7,000 nt of DNA from Hadesarchaea archaeon DG-33 (GCA_001515185.1 LQHI01000055.1:1-7000); one strand, 5' to 3'; counted from the stretch's first letter, positions 1 through 5,367 are shown. The notes: generated by a model from the sequence alone, not told the origin. Numbers and translations: made by a program.

Positions 1-2
1 AG

Positions 3-578
3 GTTAAAGACGCGCTGCAACCTTACTTGAGTTATTCCGATGCGGATATCGTAATCGTCGACTGGTACTCAGCCCTCATCAGCGGCGCGGTCGAATACAC
101 AGACGAGCTCGTGCGCATGATCGAGTTCGCGCGGATTCAACTGCTAGAACTCAAAACCTACGACCGCCTGCTCGATCGCCGCGTGGAACGAGCTTATAGT
201 TCCCTTCGCACCGCCCTCGCTGGCCCCCGCATGGGAATAACTTGGAGGAGCCGCCCCTATGGTGAACTCACGCGAACTGCAAGCGAATTGGCCGAATTGC
301 GCGTCGAGGTCACGGATTTCCTAGGGGACCTGCGCAACATCCTCAAGCTCACTGGCGAGTGGTATCTGGGCAAACTTTACCGCGTCGCGAGCGAGCGATT
401 CCGCATCGCCGATTGGCTGGCGCTCGTCGACAAAAAGCTCAATCAGTTGCAGGAACTCTATGCTATGGCGATGGAGCGCGTGGACGTGCACCGTGCGACC
501 ACCCTAGAGTTCTTGATGATGTTGTTAATAATTGCGATTGTGGTTCTTGAGATTATAATGGTAGTGAAGGGGCTGTGA
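3..578 (+). CDS. DUF155/RMD1-like membrane-anchored protein, C-terminal part
   Basis: The reading frame is open to the left edge, so this is the last 191 codons of a longer gene. A TTG at 27 lies in frame but I do not take it as the true start, because coding-like sequence precedes it. The visible part is a long, mostly helical domain. It includes DIVIVDWYSAL, then ARIQLLELKTYDRLLDRR, then DWLALVDKKLNQLQELY. It ends in one strong hydrophobic helix (LEFLMMLLIIAIVVLEIIMVV) just before the stop. That order of a helical body, a conserved Asp-Trp region, an Arg/His-rich turn (MERVDVHRATTLEF) and a single C-terminal membrane anchor resembles the DUF155 (RMD1/YagE) family, whose eukaryotic members are mitochondrial proteins linked to translation. 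The biochemical role in archaea is unknown. The match is from remembered family features and the N-terminal half is missing, so the family call is moderate. The frame itself is secure. Confidence 0.6.
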   Translation, partial: VKDALQPYLSYSDADIVIVDWYSALISGAVEYTDELVRMIEFARIQLLELKTYDRLLDRRVERAYSSLRTALAGPRMGITWRSRPYGELTRTASELAELRVEVTDFLGDLRNILKLTGEWYLGKLYRVASERFRIADWLALVDKKLNQLQELYAMAMERVDVHRATTLEFLMMLLIIAIVVLEIIMVVKGL

Positions 579-580
579 GC

Positions 581-587
581 TTTTATT
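581..587 (+). promoter_or_regulatory. Probable TATA element of the tRNA gene
   Basis: The T/A stretch TTTTATT is centred 25 bases before the first base of the tRNA, the usual spacing of an archaeal TATA box to its transcription start. It begins three bases after the stop of the upstream gene, so the tRNA probably has its own promoter. Confidence 0.45.
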
Positions 588-608
588 GGGTGCGCTGAGA
601 ATTAGCGT

Positions 609-701
609 GGGCCCGTGGTCTAGTGGTTAAGAGGCGAAAGCCTAACAAACGCTACCCTTACAAGGTAGAGATCGAGGGTTCGATTCCCTCCGGGCCCACC
701 A
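609..701 (+). tRNA. tRNA-Val(UAC), intron-containing, CCA encoded
   Basis: Removing 17 bases (632-648) leaves a complete 73-nt cloverleaf plus an encoded CCA at 699-701. The acceptor stem is GGGCCCG (609-615) with CGGGCCC (691-697), and the discriminator is A698. The D stem is GTCT/AGAC, the D loop AGTGGTTA, and the anticodon stem CTACC (652-656) with GGTAG (664-668). The anticodon loop is CTTACAA with anticodon TAC at 659-661, which reads GUA and other valine codons. The T arm is GAGGG, TTCGATT, CCCTC. Every stem is fully paired after splicing. Without splicing the D stem cannot close, because C25 (650) is separated from A22-G23 by the insert. A TATA-like element lies 25 bases upstream. The next gene ends on the opposite strand at base 702, directly after the CCA. 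Confidence 0.95.
632..648 (+). other. Non-canonical 17-nt tRNA intron in the D arm (position 23/24)
   Basis: The junctions form a full bulge-helix-bulge, the substrate of archaeal tRNA splicing endonuclease. The outer exon helix is 621-625 (TAGTG) with 650-654 (CGCTA), including one G-U pair. The 4-bp central helix is GTTA (626-629) with TAAC (643-646). The two 3-nt bulges are AGA (630-632) and AAA (647-649). The inner helix is GGC/GCC closed by a GAAA tetraloop. Cutting after the second base of each bulge gives an intron of exactly 632-648 and restores the AGAC half of the D stem. The usual archaeal intron site is 37/38, so this D-arm position is non-canonical. Confidence 0.88.
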
Positions 702-1220
702 CTAACGCTTTTTCAGAAGCTTTTGAATATCCTCGTGAAGTGCCTTGAAGCGATCAAGCGCAGGGTGCGTTTGCCCGAGTTCTGATTTAAACCAATCGAG
801 GGCCCGCTCGTACGATGTCATACGGTGCCCCATCACTAGCTTGTCCGCGTAGACGATAACCTTCTCCTCGAGCGTTCGGGGTATGAAATCTCGCGCTGGT
901 AGCCCAAGCTCCCTCGCTTCCTCGGCTGGGATACCTGCACCCAAATGACACTCGGCGAACCGCGCAAATTTGCTTAACCCACGGCCCCGCAGGATCTTGG
1001 CCCCCTCGACTCCATGCCTGATACCGTGCGTTCGAGCCCGCCCGATGTCGTGCAGCAACGCGCCTAAACTTACCAACTTCAAGTCAATCTTATGTTTATT
1101 CGCACGAATTCGCCGAGCGAGTCTTAGAGAAATCCGCTCGACGGAAAGTGAGTGCCGGATAACTTCTCTTGAACAGCCGGCCTCGTGTAGCGCGCGAAGC
1201 GCTTCATCACGCCCGAACAA
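702..1220 (-). CDS. HD-domain protein (TIGR00295-like), putative metal-dependent phosphohydrolase
   Basis: The 172-residue protein has the HD-superfamily metal site in order: H23 (VIRHSLSV), H57-D58 (GALLHDIGRA), H65 and H69 (THGIRHGVEGA), H92 (ECHLGAG) and D126 (YADKLV). This arrangement and the length fit the small archaeal HD family TIGR00295. HD proteins generally hydrolyse phosphate esters of nucleotides, but the substrate here is unknown. The start is TTG: a stop codon in frame lies immediately upstream, so no earlier start is possible, and GGTGA (complement of 1226-1230) lies five bases before it. The protein is soluble, with no membrane segment. The gene converges on the tRNA-Val gene, and its stop begins at the base after the tRNA CCA, so the two transcripts must overlap unless one ends very abruptly. 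Confidence 0.85.
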   Translation of the reverse strand: MFGRDEALRALHEAGCSREVIRHSLSVERISLRLARRIRANKHKIDLKLVSLGALLHDIGRARTHGIRHGVEGAKILRGRGLSKFARFAECHLGAGIPAEEARELGLPARDFIPRTLEEKVIVYADKLVMGHRMTSYERALDWFKSELGQTHPALDRFKALHEDIQKLLKKR

Positions 1221-1255
1221 CTAACTCACCAGTGATTTAGGGAAAGTGATACCAC

Positions 1256-1280
1256 TTATTTTTTGTGTTATACTACTCTA
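1256..1280. repeat. Left copy of a 25-base near-identical direct repeat; possible promoter element
   Basis: TTATTTTTT, GTTATACT and CTCTA occur here in the same order and orientation as at 4683-4707, differing only by small changes between these blocks. Each copy lies just upstream of a leftward gene, here 35 bases before the HD gene start. On the minus strand it reads GTATAAC followed by an A-rich AAAAAATAA, which could be a BRE/TATA region. A further GTTATAC lies at 1297-1303. Confidence 0.45.
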
Positions 1281-1400
1281 ACCAAAACAGCAGCGCGTTA
1301 TACCCATTCTACTTTTTCTGACTGTGAGAAATCTGAAACGTTTGCATTTTAGAAAGAGTTAAGAGTTCGTAATAAAAAATAGTGACACAGGCGGATGATA

Positions 1401-1757
1401 TTGGTCTACTGTTCCAAATGTGGTGCCAAAAATAAGGACGACGCTAAAAAATGCGCCAAGTGCGGGGAAACTCTGTACCCGCCCTCTTTGGAGAAAGAAA
1501 TCGAACGCAGAGCAGAAACATGCTTTGGCCCGCGAAGACGGCGAGAACCGCACGTGGAGGAGTGTTTTGGACTGCCCAGAGGTGGAGCGATTTTTGGCAT
1601 GGTCGTCGGGTTGATAATCATTTTGTTCGGGGTCAGTTGGATACTCTCACGTTACTTCAATGTATCGATTGAAATCTGGCCGATAGTAGTGATCATTGTC
1701 GGAATATTGATTATTGCTGGCGTTCTTTACGGGTTACGCCGTGAGCAGCAGGCCTAA
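1401..1757 (+). CDS. Zinc-ribbon, two-transmembrane-helix membrane protein
   Basis: The product is 118 residues from the TTG at 1401. An N-terminal zinc ribbon (C4, C7, C18, C21; CSKCG and CAKCG) is followed by a charged linker (25-60) and two hydrophobic helices (about 62-83 and 91-112), ending in a short basic tail. An ATG two codons earlier (1395) is also in frame. I prefer the TTG because AGGCGG (1389-1394 region) sits at proper distance from it but would abut the ATG, and because the decayed paralogue at 2263 has the same layout (GGAGGT, short A/T spacer, TTG-GTT-TAT-TGT). The linker repeats a short motif, ETCFGPRR and EECFGLPR, just before the first helix. It lies 18 bases upstream of a four-helix membrane protein gene, probably as an operon. 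I do not recognise a specific function. Proteins of this build look like small membrane zinc-ribbon proteins of unknown role. Confidence 0.75.
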   Translation: MVYCSKCGAKNKDDAKKCAKCGETLYPPSLEKEIERRAETCFGPRRRREPHVEECFGLPRGGAIFGMVVGLIIILFGVSWILSRYFNVSIEIWPIVVIIVGILIIAGVLYGLRREQQA

Positions 1758-1766
1758 AATCTGTTC

Positions 1767-1770
1767 GGTG
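1767..1770 (+). promoter_or_regulatory. Ribosome-binding site setting a TTG start
   Basis: GGTG lies five bases before the TTG at 1776. It is the only credible site, and no ATG or GTG in the right frame lies near it, so it supports the TTG as the start of the four-helix protein. Confidence 0.5.
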
Positions 1771-1775
1771 TTAAT

Positions 1776-2258
1776 TTGAGTGAAAGGCGGCCGGAAAAAA
1801 TAGATTTCCTCGGCATTGCATCATTCGGGTTCTTTTTAGCACTTACCGGCGTGATTTTCGCGGTCACACCAGAACTCCCGAGTAAGATTTATGATTTCTT
1901 TAAAGATTTTCAGCTTCAACTAGTGTATCCCGGAGTGTATTTTTACGCTCCGGCGTCAAATCATCCAATACTTTACAATGTTGCATTCCAGTTCTGTCTC
2001 ATCTTTGCTATTTTCCAAGTTGTCATTTTAGTTGCGAGGTTTATTCTTAAGGAATCAATCAGCAGGAAGGCAGGGACATTTTCTGGTTTGTTCTTTTGGT
2101 TTGGTTCTGTTGCTGCATTGAGCTTGTTGAAATCCGAAAGCGTTGATTGGTTTATCTTTCTAGGCTGGCTAATCGTCCTAGTTGGGATAGTCATTACTGT
2201 GAGAAGTTCGATATCACTCGCATTTTGGCCAAGAATTAAAAGTTCAAAACGGAGGTAA
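1776..2258 (+). CDS. Four-transmembrane-helix protein of unknown function
   Basis: The 160-residue product has a short charged N-terminus (SERRPEKIDFLG) and hydrophobic stretches at about 11-31, 66-91, 100-119 and 125-149, with a basic tail (RIKSSKRR). By the positive-inside rule the basic C-terminus is probably cytoplasmic. The soluble loop between helices 1 and 2 (about 32-65) is the longest and carries FFKDF and APASNHP. No catalytic or metal-binding motif is visible. Start is TTG with GGTG at a five-base spacing. It sits between an intact zinc-ribbon membrane gene and a decayed second copy of it, whose GGAGGT overlaps this gene's stop codon, so the three were once one transcription unit. 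I recall similar proteins from Bathyarchaeia-type genomes but cannot name a function. Confidence 0.72.
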   Translation: MSERRPEKIDFLGIASFGFFLALTGVIFAVTPELPSKIYDFFKDFQLQLVYPGVYFYAPASNHPILYNVAFQFCLIFAIFQVVILVARFILKESISRKAGTFSGLFFWFGSVAALSLLKSESVDWFIFLGWLIVLVGIVITVRSSISLAFWPRIKSSKRR

Positions 2259-2262
2259 AATA

Positions 2263-2480
2263 TTGGTTTATTGTTCAACGACGAGAACCACACATAGAAG
2301 AATGTTTTGGGGTCCCGCGAGGAGGTGCAATTTTTGGCATCCTCATCGGCGCGATAATCATCATCATTGGAATATTGTATTTTTTAAGTAAAATCTTTGG
2401 GTGGATTAGTGTTGATTTTATTCGCGGTTGGAATAATGTTCTTTGCGGGCGGCTTTTATCGATTAAGGCGTAAGCGTTAA
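2263..2480 (+). pseudogene. Decayed second copy of the zinc-ribbon membrane protein gene
   Basis: The start is preserved: GGAGGT (2251-2256) precedes TTG-GTT-TAT-TGT-TC, matching 1401-1414 of the intact gene. The next bases match only from 1537 on, so about 122 bases, covering the rest of the zinc ribbon and half the linker, are missing. Since 122 is not a multiple of three, the frame is broken. From 2279 another frame reads RREPHIEECFGVPRGGAIFG and a first membrane helix (ILIGAIIIIIGILYFL). A second break near 2420-2430 moves the match to a third frame, reading VGIMFFAGGFYRLRRKR up to TAA 2478-2480, which corresponds to VGILIIAGVLYGLRRE in the intact copy. Translation from the preserved TTG would stop at 2389-2391 out of frame. 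Two separate lesions make a sequencing slip unlikely, and I see no start codon that would rescue the downstream part. Confidence 0.82.
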
Positions 2481-2492
2481 AACCCCTGTCTT

Positions 2493-3221
2493 TTAAAATC
2501 CACGAAATTCACACTCTTTTACTTTGCATAGATTACAAATCCTTTCGTGGTCCCATCGAGAGAACACTATCCTAGTAAAAAGCCAAAAAACAATCAAAAC
2601 AACCAAAAATAAATCTACAAAAATACTTTGCGTTATCGCATCAATTCCAACTAGAATCAAAAATGCCCCAAAAGCAAAAAAGGCGTTTAAAAACCAACGG
2701 ACCGAACTCCACGGAATGTTAAACAGCGGAAACTGAAGCAACCCAAGAACCACCCCAGCTGCACCTATCCAGAGCATTAAAAGGCTGTTTTGCCCAACGT
2801 GCAAATTGCCGAAGAAATATAGAAGAGTTCCAACAGAAGCTGCCAAACCTCCCAAGAGCAGCCCAGCGCAACCAGCACAAAAAGTCTTGCCACCCATCTG
2901 AATTACGTGAGCAGAAAAATTTTTGCACTCGGGATGGTGTCCGCGCAGGGTCAACTTTTTTTCTTTGGAGTTACTGGCCGTGTAAAAGACGTGAGGGGCC
3001 TGCTGTTTCTCTCTCTTAAAACCAATCATTCTAGAACATGATATTGGAAAAATTACTGCGAGAATTCCCATAATGCAGACTAATCCAAAAATAGATCCTA
3101 TCAGTGGTTTTCGCAAAGGGAAATTTTCCAACACGGATGGCGGATAAAGTGCCAATGTTACTATAACACTCAGTCCAAATAATGACACGCCTAGGAAAAA
3201 TGTGAGGAAGTTGCGAGACAT
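2493..3221 (-). CDS. Multi-spanning membrane protein with Cys/His clusters (DUF2085-like)
   Basis: The product is 242 residues with six likely membrane helices, at about 7-25, 42-62, 116-138, 144-166, 172-193 and 198-219. Two clusters stand out. One, between helices 2 and 3, is GHHPECKNFSAHVI...GKTFCAGCAGLLLG (H95, H96, C99, H105, C115, C118). The other, at the C-terminus, is DHERICNLCKVKEC (H225, C229, C232, C237). A Cys/His pair followed about 15 residues later by C-x-x-C entering a Gly-rich helix is the pattern of DUF2085 membrane proteins, so I call it DUF2085-like. The C-terminal Cys cluster looks additional. It probably binds metal, but role and substrate are unknown. ATG start, with GGTGA nine bases upstream lying across the stop of the radical SAM gene. 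Only nine bases separate the two genes, so they are almost certainly co-transcribed and translationally linked. Confidence 0.72.
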   Translation of the reverse strand: MSRNFLTFFLGVSLFGLSVIVTLALYPPSVLENFPLRKPLIGSIFGLVCIMGILAVIFPISCSRMIGFKREKQQAPHVFYTASNSKEKKLTLRGHHPECKNFSAHVIQMGGKTFCAGCAGLLLGGLAASVGTLLYFFGNLHVGQNSLLMLWIGAAGVVLGLLQFPLFNIPWSSVRWFLNAFFAFGAFLILVGIDAITQSIFVDLFLVVLIVFWLFTRIVFSRWDHERICNLCKVKECEFRGF

Positions 3222-3230
3222 GGGGGTAGC

Positions 3231-3235
3231 TCACC
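3231..3235 (-). promoter_or_regulatory. Ribosome-binding site overlapping the upstream stop codon
   Basis: On the minus strand AGGTGA contains both the TGA stop of the radical SAM gene and the GGTGA site for the membrane-protein gene, nine bases before its ATG. This is a translational-coupling layout. Confidence 0.65.
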
Positions 3236-4658
3236 TGAACAAGTTTTTTAGCTCCTTCAAAAGGCCCTGACTGGCGAGGTACCTGTAGGTCTTTCTTTTT
3301 AATTTGTTTTTGGAGAAAAGGCCTTTGAATCGTCTGCCAAGAGAACCATAATAGTTACGGTAACATTTGTAAAGCTCTTCCTGCACTTCCTCCCTGGTCA
3401 AAGTTTCCGTGGGCATAATGGCATGCACCATGTCATAATTTGCCCAATTATTGTCTTCTATCCAACCGTTTCGTTTTGCCGTTTCATAAAGCTCGGTTCC
3501 CGGAAATGGTGTCAGGATCATGAAAATTGCTAGATCGGGATCAACATCATTTACAAACTCTCTAAGATTTGCAATTGATTCAGCCGTGTCTTTACGTTCT
3601 CCGATAATTAAAGTTGCTTGGGCAAATATGCCGTTCTCTTTCAACAATTTCATTGCAGTTTTGGTGTCTTCCGGGCGTATTCTCTTTCTGAATGCATTGA
3701 GAGTGGTTGAGCTGTGGCTTTCAACCCCTACAAGCACCCACCGGTTTCCAGCCTTCCGCATTTTGTTCAAGATATCCTGATGTTTGATAATGTCGTCGGA
3801 TCTAACTTGCATAAACCACATAACGTCATCTGCAATTCCTCTCTTGACGATCTCATCGCATAAGCTACTCGTGTTTTTACCCAATCCAAAATTGTCATCA
3901 GTTAGCCAGAGAAACCGGATTCCATAATTTTGGTAGCAAAACTCCATTTCGTCTGCGATGCGCTTTGGTGACTTGCCCCTCCATATCCCCGCCCAATGTT
4001 TCCACTGAGAGCAAAATGTGCAGCGGTGCGAACATCCTCTCGACCCCTCAATTAAAGCATATCCGGCTTTTGAACCTGCCATCATTTTAAAATGGTATTT
4101 ATTCACGACATCCTCAACGAAGTGATAGCCTGGAAATGGCAAATCATCCAGATTTTTGATTAAAGGTCGTGGAGGATTGTGCAGGATTTTTCCCTTGTGT
4201 CTGAAAGAAATGCCGTTTACCCGAGAAAAAGAGGATTTCTCACCTAAAGCTTGGACTAATTCTACAAATGTTTGCTCGCCCTCCCCACGAATAATCACAT
4301 CAATTTCCGGATATGTCTCCAAGCTTTCTTGAGCGGTGGCAGTAAAGTGTTGACCCCCGGCGATCGTTAAGATGTTTGGATTAACCTTTTTTACCAGTTC
4401 TAAGGTTCTAACGACAGTGTAAGCGTTGCAAGTTGCAAGCGCGTTAGGAGCCACAACATCTGGTTGGAAAGATTCAATGTATTTTTCGAGTTCCTTCCAA
4501 TCCAACTGTTTTGCTTGACAGTCCAGCACCTCGATTTCAATATTTTTGTTTTTGCTCTCGAGATAAGCTGCAAGCTGTAGGATCCCTAACGGAGGCGGGA
4601 GATATTCACCCATAATAAACCAAAAATCTTTGGGGGGTTCCACGAACAGAACTCTCAT
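3231..4658 (-). CDS. B12-binding-domain radical SAM protein (BchE/class B methylase-like)
   Basis: The 475-residue protein has the two-domain plan of cobalamin-type radical SAM enzymes. Residues 1-165 form a Rossmann-like B12-binding domain, with VEPP at 6-9, PPPLGILQLAAYL at 21-33, AGGQHFTA at 100-107 and IIRGEGEQTF at 122-131. The radical SAM barrel follows, with its iron-sulfur motif C209-x3-C213-x2-C216 (SRGCSHRCTFC). Typical later blocks are LTDDNFG, LVGVESHSSTTL and ATLIIGERKDT, and a basic C-terminal tail runs from about 430. Members of this class methylate or rearrange unactivated carbons in lipids, tetrapyrroles and natural products; this substrate is unknown. The usual DxHxxG cobalamin-ligand motif is not visible, as in several class B enzymes. 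ATG start with only a weak ribosome-binding site (GCTGGCG). The gene leads a two-gene unit with the downstream multi-spanning membrane protein. It is A+T-richer than tfe and hflX. Confidence 0.88.
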   Translation of the reverse strand: MRVLFVEPPKDFWFIMGEYLPPPLGILQLAAYLESKNKNIEIEVLDCQAKQLDWKELEKYIESFQPDVVAPNALATCNAYTVVRTLELVKKVNPNILTIAGGQHFTATAQESLETYPEIDVIIRGEGEQTFVELVQALGEKSSFSRVNGISFRHKGKILHNPPRPLIKNLDDLPFPGYHFVEDVVNKYHFKMMAGSKAGYALIEGSRGCSHRCTFCSQWKHWAGIWRGKSPKRIADEMEFCYQNYGIRFLWLTDDNFGLGKNTSSLCDEIVKRGIADDVMWFMQVRSDDIIKHQDILNKMRKAGNRWVLVGVESHSSTTLNAFRKRIRPEDTKTAMKLLKENGIFAQATLIIGERKDTAESIANLREFVNDVDPDLAIFMILTPFPGTELYETAKRNGWIEDNNWANYDMVHAIMPTETLTREEVQEELYKCYRNYYGSLGRRFKGLFSKNKLKRKTYRYLASQGLLKELKNLFR

Positions 4659-4682
4659 AAACGCCAGCTCATCTAGTTGCCT

Positions 4683-4707
4683 TTATTTTTTCGTTATACT
4701 CTCTCTA
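4683..4707. repeat. Right copy of a 25-base near-identical direct repeat; possible radical SAM promoter
   Basis: This matches 1256-1280 in the same orientation (TTATTTTTT, GTTATACT and CTCTA shared). On the minus strand it reads GTATAACGAAAAAATAA, which looks like a BRE (CGAAA) followed by an A/T-rich TATA region, ending 24 bases before the radical SAM ATG. Together the two copies bracket the A+T-rich block. Confidence 0.45.
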
Positions 4708-4764
4708 TCGGGACACTTAAAGAACAACCGCCTAAGAAGAGAGATTTTCCAGAAATCGATGCTT

Positions 4765-4785
4765 CAAAATTGCCGAAAAAGGCAA
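4765..4785 (-). terminator. Possible tfe terminator: small hairpin with T tract
   Basis: On the minus strand, directly after the tfe TAG, TTGCC pairs with GGCAA around a TTTTTC loop and is followed by TTTT. The stem is only 5 bp, so this is suggestive. The T-rich loop and tail suit archaeal termination. Confidence 0.35.
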
Positions 4786-5367
4786 CTAACTCTCCATTAG
4801 ATGATGTCGGAGCAATTCGATCTGGCGCTCGAGCGCTGTGATCACACTCGAGTTGTCATAGGGCTCCAACTTATCCCCACAGCGCGGGCACTTGAAATCA
4901 TTCTCCGCCGCGAGTTCAAAGGGTAACTTGGGGTCCCCGTTCCCGCAACTGAAGAAATTCGTGCTCCGCTCCGTATCGAGTCGATCCTCGAGCTTTTGTA
5001 TGAGTTGGCGCTTGTTGTTGTCGAAATATTCCCGCGCTCGCTCTGGCTCGATCCGCCAGTAATAAACGTACCACCCGCTGTGCTCGTCCCGGACCCTGTG
5101 GTAGCTCACCACGCGGTTCTCGTATAGGCTGTAGAGGACCTTCCGCACAAGATTTACTCGGATGCCCATCCGATTCGCTATCTCCTCGTCTGTGATTTCG
5201 TTCCCCATGAGTTCCTTCGCTATCTCATACCCACGCTCGCCAGCTATCCGGATGAGAATATCCATTAAAACAGGATCATCCGACGGCTTTGGATGGGGGT
5301 TCTTTTTCACTTCGGCACGCTTTTTAACAACTTTCTTACCTCGGCTACGGCTAATTTTTTTGTTCAT
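4786..5367 (-). CDS. tfe: Transcription initiation factor E, alpha subunit (TFE)
   Basis: The archaeal TFIIE-alpha homologue assists promoter opening by RNA polymerase with TBP and TFB. The 193-residue protein has a Lys/Arg-rich tail (1-28), then an extended winged helix (about 34-107). That domain carries TDEEIANRMGIRVNLVRKVLYSL and the characteristic DEHSGWYVYYWRIEPER. A helical linker (108-137) follows, then a C-terminal zinc ribbon (about 138-168) and a last helix. The ribbon has C141 and C160-x2-C163, but the expected fourth Cys near 144 is absent (CGNGD). A GTG three codons upstream (5376) is also in frame. I prefer the ATG at 5367 because GGTGG, which overlaps that GTG, sits five bases before it as a good ribosome-binding site. 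A TATA-like region lies at 5413-5425. The terminator-like hairpin after the stop suggests a single-gene unit. Confidence 0.93.
   Translation of the reverse strand: MNKKISRSRGKKVVKKRAEVKKNPHPKPSDDPVLMDILIRIAGERGYEIAKELMGNEITDEEIANRMGIRVNLVRKVLYSLYENRVVSYHRVRDEHSGWYVYYWRIEPERAREYFDNNKRQLIQKLEDRLDTERSTNFFSCGNGDPKLPFELAAENDFKCPRCGDKLEPYDNSSVITALERQIELLRHHLMES

Larger units (their letters stand above)
4674..4788. repeat. Perfect 11-bp inverted repeat spanning the radical SAM/tfe intergenic region
   Basis: TAGTTGCCTTT at 4674-4684 is the exact reverse complement of AAAGGCAACTA at 4778-4788, with 93 bases between. The right arm includes the tfe stop codon and one side of the tfe terminator-like hairpin. 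The left arm touches the direct repeat at 4683. Confidence 0.5.

Noticed and set aside
609..701. Reading the tRNA as an unspliced gene with an enlarged D arm, or as a pseudogene
   Set aside because: The extra 17 bases form a complete bulge-helix-bulge with the exons, and removal restores every stem. The acceptor, anticodon and T arms are perfect.
970..1224. Rightward open frame opposite the HD gene
   Set aside because: It is a shadow of the HD coding sequence, which carries all its metal-site residues on the other strand.
1256..4707. Insertion sequence or integrase-type mobile element in the bracketed block
   Set aside because: No transposase, integrase or terminal inverted repeats are visible in the block, so only a composition shift and direct repeats support acquisition.
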